NCBI GenBank assembly: GCA_018883285.1
Contig: VEQJ01000062.1
Location: 1 to 6,696, forward strand
DNA: 6,696 bases
Source of the DNA: Alphaproteobacteria bacterium
GTDB lineage: Bacteria; Pseudomonadota; Alphaproteobacteria; CAISOG01
Reading direction: 5' to 3'
Part shown: positions 1 to 5,320 of the stretch, piece after piece
How positions within the stretch are numbered: position 1 is the first letter of the stretch
How the letters are laid out: the number at the start of each line of letters is the position of its first letter
Notes under the pieces: model-generated
Told to the model about the DNA's origin: nothing
What the model saw: only the letters and a program-made list of their open reading frames with translations
The model's database searches: none
Made by a program: the position numbers and the translations under genes

Positions 1-92
1 GCAGCATGGTGCTTAGGGATCCTGAGGAGCCTGCGGGGGAAGAGCGAAGAATGGGCTATGGCTGGGGGGCGCTAGGGGGGAGCGAAAACCCG
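1..92 (-). other. Region downstream of ftsW, C-rich; possible leader of the next gene (murG expected)
   Basis: After the ftsW stop there are 92 bases to the window edge. On the transcribed-sense (minus) strand C greatly exceeds G (43 versus 17 by hand count), with two C6 runs and a C5 run. No strong stem followed by a T run is visible, so I do not call an intrinsic terminator. In the standard dcw order murG comes next. The only canonical start I see on this strand is an ATG at 5-7 with AGGA about 12 bases upstream. Only seven bases of that frame fall in the window, so it cannot be confirmed as murG. Confidence 0.4.
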
Positions 93-1247
93 CTAATCAA
101 ACCCCGTGCGGGAACGGTTGCCGATGCCACGGCTGCGGAATTTGGGGCGGCGGCGGGTCAGCCCCAGATACATGCCAATGTTCAGCGACATGGCCAGCAA
201 CGATGATCCGCCATAGCTGATAAAGGGCAGGGTCATGCCCTTAGTGGGCAGGATGTGCATGGTGGAACCTAAGTTAATCAGGGTCTGCATGGTAAAGGAT
301 ACCAACATGGCGGCACTGGCCAGCACGACAAAGGAATCCTGTTCATCACGCAAATGGCGTAGGCCGCGCAAAATCACCAGGATATACAGGCCGATAATTC
401 CCAGGCTTGGGATCAGGCCAAACTCCTCACCCGCCACTGCAAAGATAAAATCGGCATGAACATCGGGCAAAACCTCCTTAACCCGTCCTTCGCCCGAACC
501 GCGACCAAACCAGCTGCCCCCGGCAAAGGCATCCAGGCTGCGTTCCACCTGGTAACGGTCGCCCGCCTCACTGTTCAAAAAGGTGTCAATGCGGGTGGCG
601 ACATGCGACAGGCTTAGATAGGCAATCAACACCAACACCATAATGCCAACCAGCCCGCCCAAGATGTAGCTGATTCTTAACCCGTTCAAAAAATATTGGG
701 TTGCCCAAATGCCCGTGACCATCATCAACATACCAAAGTCAGGCTGAAGAATCAGCAGCAGGGCGGTGGTGCCATAGGCGATGGTCGCCCATAATTGGCC
801 AGGAAAGCTGGGCTTGTGCCGCTGCATCGAAAACAGCCAGCCGCACACTACCGCCAGCGCGGGTTTGGCGAACTCTGAGGCTTGCAGGGAAAAGCCCCCC
901 AACCGAATCCATCGGGTTGCCCCCTTGGCCTCCTCCCCCTTAAACAGCGTCAGGATAAGCAGGACGATGGCCAGCAGGAAAAATACAATCCCCAATCGCC
1001 GAATCCAGGTGGGGGACAGCATCGAAACGCTGATCATAATCGCAATCGCAACCGGCAGGATCATCAGCTGGTGGCTGGCAAAATAGCTTTCGGGCAGGTG
1101 AAGGCGTAGCGCCACGGGGCCGCTGGCGGTGGCGACCAGCAGGATCCCCACCAGCATAATCAGCAAAAACAGCGCCAGGCTGATGCGATCAACCGTCCAC
1201 CACCATTGGCTTAAGAAATTGTCACTGCTGCGTTCAATCAGGCTCAT
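93..1247 (-). CDS. ftsW: FtsW, septal peptidoglycan polymerase (SEDS family)
   Basis: Inner-membrane SEDS glycosyltransferase of the divisome that polymerises lipid II with its partner class B PBP (FtsI). It has 384 residues, a normal length, and about ten hydrophobic segments (roughly 23-42, 60-78, 85-102, 124-139, 153-168, 171-187, 193-212, 277-294, 306-326 and 345-363). Visible signatures: WWWTVDR (15-21), typical of alphaproteobacterial FtsW; GATRWIRLGGFSLQASEFAKPAL (109-131); LQPDFG (167-172); GRGSGEGRVKEVLPDVHADFIFAVAGEE (248-275), with D266 matching the catalytic Asp of SEDS proteins; and LPTKGMTLPFISYGGSSL (333-350). FtsW is preferred over the paralogue RodA because of its position inside the dcw cluster, directly after murD. 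The start overlaps the murD stop as ATGA, with AAGGGG about 11 bases upstream. The C-terminus ends in a short basic tail. Confidence 0.97.
   Translation of the reverse strand: MSLIERSSDNFLSQWWWTVDRISLALFLLIMLVGILLVATASGPVALRLHLPESYFASHQLMILPVAIAIMISVSMLSPTWIRRLGIVFFLLAIVLLILTLFKGEEAKGATRWIRLGGFSLQASEFAKPALAVVCGWLFSMQRHKPSFPGQLWATIAYGTTALLLILQPDFGMLMMVTGIWATQYFLNGLRISYILGGLVGIMVLVLIAYLSLSHVATRIDTFLNSEAGDRYQVERSLDAFAGGSWFGRGSGEGRVKEVLPDVHADFIFAVAGEEFGLIPSLGIIGLYILVILRGLRHLRDEQDSFVVLASAAMLVSFTMQTLINLGSTMHILPTKGMTLPFISYGGSSLLAMSLNIGMYLGLTRRRPKFRSRGIGNRSRTGFD
1244..1247 (-). other. murD-ftsW ATGA overlap
   Basis: The ftsW start ATG (1245-1247) and the murD stop TGA (1244-1246) share two bases in a classic four-base ATGA overlap. 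An AAGGGG element lies about 11 bases upstream inside murD. The arrangement indicates translational coupling of a cytoplasmic ligase gene to a membrane polymerase gene in one transcript. Confidence 0.9.
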
Positions 1248-2680
1248 GCCGCAATTTGCCCCTTGGTTTGCAGGGTGATGACCAGCTGGCGAAAATGATC
1301 GCCGCGCTGTTCAAAATTTTGATACTGGTCGAATGAAGCGCAAGCGGGCGACAGCAGGATGGTGGGGGTCGCCTGGCCACCTTCCTGCAGCTTTTTGCCC
1401 ATCGCAAACGCCTGCTGCACCGCGTGTGGCAGGGTTTCGCACAGGCTGTAATCCACCCGCCCCTGCAGAAAATCGGCAAATTTGCTGGCACCCTCACCAA
1501 TCAAAAAGGCGTGGGTGATGCGCGATAACAGCGGCAACAGCTCATGCATATCCTCTTGCTTCGGGCGGCCACCCGCAATCCATAGGATATTGTCATAGCA
1601 GGTTAAGGCCTTGGCCGTAGCCTCTGCATTGGTGGCCTTGCTATCGTTGATACAGGCGATGTTGGCGGGGCGGGCAATCAATTCCTGCCGATGCGCCAGG
1701 CCAGGAAAGCTGCGTAATCCCGCGCACAGTTGATCACGGGATAGCCCCAGTTGCAGGCCAACCGCGACGGCGGCGGCAATGTTCTGGGCGTTATGCTCAC
1801 CGGGTAGGGTGGGCAGGGTGGCAAGCTCTATCAGCGGTTGATGATTCAGCAGCCTCCCCGTTAGCCAACCATTTTGCACCAACAGATCGGCGTTTGCGCT
1901 GTTGCGGCCAGAGATTCTGATAAGTTGAGTGTTGGGCTGCTGCAGGCTAAGGCGGTCGGCACTGGCGATGCTATAGGGGTCGTCCACCCCGATGACGGCG
2001 ATGGGCGGATAGGGGCGGGGCAGGGCGGTGCCTGTTGCGGCGCTTGTTGGGGCAATTGGGGTGAACAGCCGTTCCTTAGCGGCCACATAGGACTCCATCG
2101 ATCCGTGCCGTTCCAGATGATCGGTGCTGAAGTTCAACAGCACCGCAATATCGGCCAAGCCGCGATCCAACAGCTCTAACTGATACGATGACAGCTCCAG
2201 CACATAGGTACCCTGCGGCGGCAGATCCTGAAGGCTTAGCAGCGGGGGGCCAAAATTGCCGCCAATCTGGCTGTCATTGAGGCTATCTTTGCCCGCCTGT
2301 TGCAACAAATGGTGAATCAGGGCGGTGGTGGTGGATTTGCCGTTGGTGCCGGTAATGCCTATCACGCGGGCAGGGGTGTTGCAGGAGGCAAACAGGATGG
2401 CATCGTTCAGCAGGGGGATTCCCGCACGCGTTGCCGCCTGCACGGTTTTATGCTGCGGACTGATTCCAGGGCTTAGCACCAGGGCGGCAATGCCCGAAGC
2501 TGGCCAATCCAGCTGATGCAAATCCTGGTAATGCAGGGTGCCATCGGGGCGGGCGGCCGCGCCATCGTCCCAGGCGATGACTTCGGCGCCAGCCTGCAAC
2601 AGGGCGGTGGCGGTGGCCATACCGCTTTTGCCCAAGCCGTAAAGGGCGACTTTTTTGCCTTGCCAACCGTGCAGCTGCAT
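1244..2680 (-). CDS. murD: MurD, UDP-MurNAc-L-Ala:D-Glu ligase
   Basis: Cytoplasmic ligase that adds D-glutamate to UDP-MurNAc-L-Ala, two steps before MurF. It has 478 residues, slightly longer than the usual 440-460. The N-terminal Rossmann-like UDP-binding domain shows VALYGLGKSGMA (11-22) and LSPGIS (69-74). The central ATPase domain has GITGTNGKSTT (108-118), GGNFG (140-144), LELSSYQLE (161-169), DHLERHG (187-193) and the probable carbamylated Lys 202 in YVAAKERLF. The C-terminal domain has NDSKATN (345-351) and the family signature LSPACASFDQYQNFEQRG (443-460). A Pro/Ala/Thr-rich stretch at about 207-226 lengthens the link after the carbamylated Lys relative to E. coli MurD. The start ATG at 2678-2680 is preceded by a purine-rich G tract. 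The stop shares ATGA with the ftsW start. The residue pattern looks alphaproteobacterial. Confidence 0.98.
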   Translation of the reverse strand: MQLHGWQGKKVALYGLGKSGMATATALLQAGAEVIAWDDGAAARPDGTLHYQDLHQLDWPASGIAALVLSPGISPQHKTVQAATRAGIPLLNDAILFASCNTPARVIGITGTNGKSTTTALIHHLLQQAGKDSLNDSQIGGNFGPPLLSLQDLPPQGTYVLELSSYQLELLDRGLADIAVLLNFSTDHLERHGSMESYVAAKERLFTPIAPTSAATGTALPRPYPPIAVIGVDDPYSIASADRLSLQQPNTQLIRISGRNSANADLLVQNGWLTGRLLNHQPLIELATLPTLPGEHNAQNIAAAVAVGLQLGLSRDQLCAGLRSFPGLAHRQELIARPANIACINDSKATNAEATAKALTCYDNILWIAGGRPKQEDMHELLPLLSRITHAFLIGEGASKFADFLQGRVDYSLCETLPHAVQQAFAMGKKLQEGGQATPTILLSPACASFDQYQNFEQRGDHFRQLVITLQTKGQIAA

Positions 2681-2704
2681 ATTGTTCGTTTCCCCCCCCT
2701 CTGT
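2681..2704 (-). promoter_or_regulatory. mraY-murD gap with G-tract ribosome binding site for murD
   Basis: This is the only true gap inside the gene run, 24 bases. On the minus strand it reads ACAG, then A, eight consecutive G (2692-2699), then AAACGAAC and AAT before the ATG. The GAGG/GGGGA portion is the evident Shine-Dalgarno element, about 11 bases from the start codon. An uninterrupted G8 as ribosome binding site is unusual. No room remains for a promoter or terminator, so murD must be expressed from an upstream transcript. Confidence 0.7.
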
Positions 2705-3802
2705 TTAGCGCACTTTAAGGGTGGACAGGCCAATTAAGGCCAGCACCAGCGATACAATCCAAAAACGGATGACCACCTTGGATTCTGGCCAGCCCTTTTT
2801 TTCAAAATGGTGATGCAGCGGTGCCATCAAAAACACCCGCTTACCACCGCTGTAGCGGAAATAGGATACCTGAATCATCACCGACAGGGTTTCCACCACA
2901 AACAGGCCGCCGACAATCACCAACACCAGCTCATGCTTCGTCACCAGGCTGATGGTTCCCAACAGCGCCCCAATCGCCAGTGACCCCGTATCGCCCATAA
3001 ACACCTCAGCGGGGCAGGCGTTGTACCACAAAAACCCCAACCCCGCGCCAATCAGGGCGGCGCATAGCACCGCCAGCTCACCCCCGCCACGGATATGATG
3101 GATCTGCAGATAGTTGGCGAAAACCAGATTGCCCGCCAAATAGGTGATGATCATAAAGGCCAGCGTGGCAAAAATGGTGGCACCAATCGCCAACCCATCC
3201 AGGCCATCGGTCAGGTTGACGGCATTGCTGGCACCCACCACCACCACCATGCCAAAGACCAGATAGAACCATCCCAAATCAAACAACAGGCCTTTGAAAA
3301 AGGGGATAGTCAGGCTGGTTTTCAAAGCCTCATCATGCAAATTGTAAAGGTGCAGCAGGGTTAGGGTGGTCAGAACGCCAATCAAAAGCTGCAAGCCCAT
3401 TTTTTGCGCGGCGGTTAGCCCCCTGTGGGTGCGGCGTTTTAGCTTTAGGTAATCATCCGCCCCCCCCACCGCGCCAAAAGCCAGGGTGGTCAACAGCACC
3501 AGCCAGACAAATCCGTTGCTTAAATCCGACCACAGCAGGGTGGATACCCCAAAGGTCAGCAGGATCATCAGGCCGCCCATGGTGGGCGTGCCCTTTTTGC
3601 TTTGATGGCTTTCGGGCCCATCGCTGCGAATCGGCTGGCCAAGTTTTTGCATGCTGCGAAGCCAGTCGATAATCGGTCTGCCCACCAGAAATGACAGGAA
3701 CAGGGCGGTCATCAGCGCGCCCCCACTGCGAAAGGTAATATAGCGAAACAGGTTGAACGCGCCAAAATCATCCGCAAAGGGGGTCAGCAGGTGGTAAAGC
3801 AT
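2705..3802 (-). CDS. mraY: MraY, phospho-MurNAc-pentapeptide transferase
   Basis: Polytopic inner-membrane enzyme that transfers phospho-MurNAc-pentapeptide from UDP to undecaprenyl phosphate, forming lipid I. It has 365 residues, typical of the family (about 360). Around ten hydrophobic segments are spread along the protein, for example about 30-46, 76-91, 98-114, 134-152, 172-190, 207-222, 244-260, 275-288, 292-310 and 344-362. Diagnostic motifs: HQSKKGTPTMGG (66-77), the Asp pair ADDYLKLK (115-122; D116/D117), NAVNLTDGLDGL (193-204), MGDTGSLA (269-276, with D271 expected to be catalytic) and the APLHHHFEKKGWPE loop (327-340). The residue before ADDY is Gly where a bulky hydrophobic is common, and an 8-base G tract lies in these codons (3460-3467). 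The start ATG follows the murF stop with no gap (TAAATG). Only a weak GAGAG stands upstream, so translation is probably coupled to murF. Function is assigned with high confidence. Confidence 0.98.
   Translation of the reverse strand: MLYHLLTPFADDFGAFNLFRYITFRSGGALMTALFLSFLVGRPIIDWLRSMQKLGQPIRSDGPESHQSKKGTPTMGGLMILLTFGVSTLLWSDLSNGFVWLVLLTTLAFGAVGGADDYLKLKRRTHRGLTAAQKMGLQLLIGVLTTLTLLHLYNLHDEALKTSLTIPFFKGLLFDLGWFYLVFGMVVVVGASNAVNLTDGLDGLAIGATIFATLAFMIITYLAGNLVFANYLQIHHIRGGGELAVLCAALIGAGLGFLWYNACPAEVFMGDTGSLAIGALLGTISLVTKHELVLVIVGGLFVVETLSVMIQVSYFRYSGGKRVFLMAPLHHHFEKKGWPESKVVIRFWIVSLVLALIGLSTLKVR
3460..3467 (-). repeat. G8 homopolymer inside mraY
   Basis: Eight consecutive G on the coding strand span the last base of the Val112 codon, Gly113, Gly114 and the first base of Ala115, directly before the Asp116-Asp117 codons. 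The reading frame is intact on both sides. A one-base change in the tract would frameshift mraY before its catalytic motifs. Confidence 0.9.
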
Positions 3803-3805
3803 TTA
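3800..3805 (-). other. murF-mraY abutting stop and start (TAAATG)
   Basis: The murF stop TAA (3803-3805) is followed immediately by the mraY ATG (3800-3802), with no spacer. Upstream there is only a weak purine stretch (GAGAGA, about 9 bases before the ATG, inside the murF C-terminal codons). This makes initiation by ribosomes finishing murF likely. Confidence 0.85.
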
Positions 3806-5320
3806 GGCCGTCTCTCTATCAAAATCGGGTGGGGCAACGCTGGCCAAAGCTGCACTATAAGCCTTCATGGCATCGATTACCGCCGCCATCCGCGCCTTGG
3901 GGGCTGCCCCACGGGAACCCTTAACGGTTATCACATCGCCCGCCCGCAATTGGGGAATCAGCAGGCTGGCCAGATCGGCGGGGTTGGGATGACTGCCGCC
4001 CCGCAAATGATGGGGCAGGGCGTCAAGCAGCTGATCGGCCAGGGTGCCGCTGGTAAACACCAGGTCAAGACCATGCGCCAACACGTCATTGGCCAAATCG
4101 CGATGCATCGCCACCGCCTGCTCACCCAATTCCCGCATATCGCCCAGCACCAGGATGCGGCGGCCATTCTGCCCTGGCTGGCATTGCCCCAGCCGACTGA
4201 TGGCGGCGCGCACCGAAACCGGGCTGGCGTTATAGGAATCGTCGATAACGCTAAGCTGGCCGCCTGATGACCAGGGCAGGGTGATGAACTGCCCCCGCCC
4301 CGCCAGCGGTTGCATGGATCCCATCACGCTAAGGCTTTGCGGCGTTACCCGCTTCAGGGCGTGAAGAACGGCCAGGGTGACCCGCTGCACGCTGCGCCAG
4401 GCCTCCCCCGCCGATTGGCTGCTATCCCAGTTTATGGCGACTGGCTGGCCATCAATTTGAAGGTTGGTCATTTTCCCGCTCTCCTGCCAAAGCCGTACCG
4501 TGGCGGCGGCATCCTGACCAAAGCTAACGATTGTGGCCGCCCCCGCCTGCTCAGCTTGCGCCAGCAGAAAATCGTAAAAGCTGTTGTCACGATTCAAAAC
4601 CGCTGTTCCCCCTGGTTGCAGGCCGGCAAAAATCTCTGCCTTGGCGGCGGCAATCCCCTCAATATTCACAAAATTTTCCAGATGCACGGCCTCAACCGTG
4701 GTGATGACGGCGATATGGGGGCGGGTCAAAAGGCTTAGGGGCACAATCTCCCCCCCATGATTCATACCGATTTCCACCACGGCAAAATCCGTCTCAATAG
4801 GCAGATTGGCCAGGGTCAGGGGAACGCCCACATGATTGTTAAAGCCCCCCTGGCTGGCGTGGGTGTGGCCATGATGGCTAAGCACTTCGGCAATCATGGT
4901 CTTGCTGCTGGTTTTTCCCACGCTGCCCGTAATCGCGATAACGGTGGCGCGGCTACGTTGGCGGGCATAGGCGGCCAGCTGGTTTAGGGCGTCATCACCA
5001 TCGCTGACCGTTACCACGCGGCTGTGCAGGTCGGTGGGCAGCGCCAACGCGGCGGCTGGTTTTTCCGCAATAGCCAGTGCCGCCCCGCGTGCCAGGGCAT
5101 CGGCGACAAATGCATTGCCATCCAGATGATCGCCGCGGCGGGCGACAAACAAATCCCCAGTGCGCGCTTCGCGGCTATCGGTGATGACGCGGTAAATGGC
5201 CAGCGGGTGGGGGGATGGGCGGGTAATCGCCTGCCCCAAGGCCGCCTGCAAATCGGCCTGATTCCACAGCACGGGTTGGGGATGGTGGGCGGGCGGTAAA
5301 GTGGCGGTCATCAGGCGCAT
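3803..5320 (-). CDS. murF: MurF, UDP-MurNAc-tripeptide:D-Ala-D-Ala ligase
   Basis: Cytoplasmic ligase that adds D-Ala-D-Ala to UDP-MurNAc-tripeptide, completing the pentapeptide precursor. From the first ATG it is 505 residues, somewhat longer than the roughly 450-480 usual for the family, mainly because of a Pro/His-rich N-terminal stretch before the first domain. Visible motifs: DSR at 48-50 and GDLFVA at 55-60 (UDP-binding domain), P-loop TGSVGKTSSK at 131-140, FNNHVGVPLTL at 160-170, EIGMNHGGEI at 183-192, the likely carbamylated Lys 227 in EGIAAAKAEIF, DDSYNASP at 360-367, GDMRELG at 393-399 and VKGSRG at 466-471 in the C-terminal domain. The first ATG (5320) overlaps murE by 10 bases. 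A second in-frame ATG (5311, Met4) would give a 502-residue protein with a TGATG junction. The GGGG upstream sits about 11 bases before Met4 but only 2 bases before the first ATG, so Met4 is the more natural start. The stop directly abuts mraY. Confidence 0.97.
   Translation of the reverse strand: MRLMTATLPPAHHPQPVLWNQADLQAALGQAITRPSPHPLAIYRVITDSREARTGDLFVARRGDHLDGNAFVADALARGAALAIAEKPAAALALPTDLHSRVVTVSDGDDALNQLAAYARQRSRATVIAITGSVGKTSSKTMIAEVLSHHGHTHASQGGFNNHVGVPLTLANLPIETDFAVVEIGMNHGGEIVPLSLLTRPHIAVITTVEAVHLENFVNIEGIAAAKAEIFAGLQPGGTAVLNRDNSFYDFLLAQAEQAGAATIVSFGQDAAATVRLWQESGKMTNLQIDGQPVAINWDSSQSAGEAWRSVQRVTLAVLHALKRVTPQSLSVMGSMQPLAGRGQFITLPWSSGGQLSVIDDSYNASPVSVRAAISRLGQCQPGQNGRRILVLGDMRELGEQAVAMHRDLANDVLAHGLDLVFTSGTLADQLLDALPHHLRGGSHPNPADLASLLIPQLRAGDVITVKGSRGAAPKARMAAVIDAMKAYSAALASVAPPDFDRETA
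5309..5320 (-). other. murE-murF overlap with two candidate murF starts
   Basis: The minus-strand sequence at this junction contains an ATG at 5318-5320, then the murE stop TGA (5311-5313), which shares one base with a second in-frame ATG (5309-5311), forming TGATG. Using the first ATG gives a 10-base overlap; using the second gives a one-base overlap of the kind associated with translational coupling. The nearest Shine-Dalgarno-like element (GGGG) is better spaced for the second ATG. The overlap is seen directly; the choice of start is inference. Confidence 0.75.

Noticed and set aside
12..26. Short inverted repeat around GGATCC as a hairpin or terminator
   Set aside because: On the transcript strand the stem is about six pairs with a mismatch, and no T run follows; it is too weak to call.
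71..95. AGCG/CGCT pairs just after the ftsW stop as a terminator
   Set aside because: The stems are only four pairs and there is no T tract after them; they are likely chance in a G/C-rich stretch.
3791..4267. Plus-strand open frame of 158 codons opposite murF
   Set aside because: It is antisense to a clearly conserved gene, has no recognisable domain, and its composition is what a GC-rich antisense frame would give.
4750..4756. G7 tract in murF within the MNHGGEI codons
   Set aside because: It is explained by two GGG Gly codons plus a GAG in a conserved motif, and is shorter than the G8 tracts; not reported separately.
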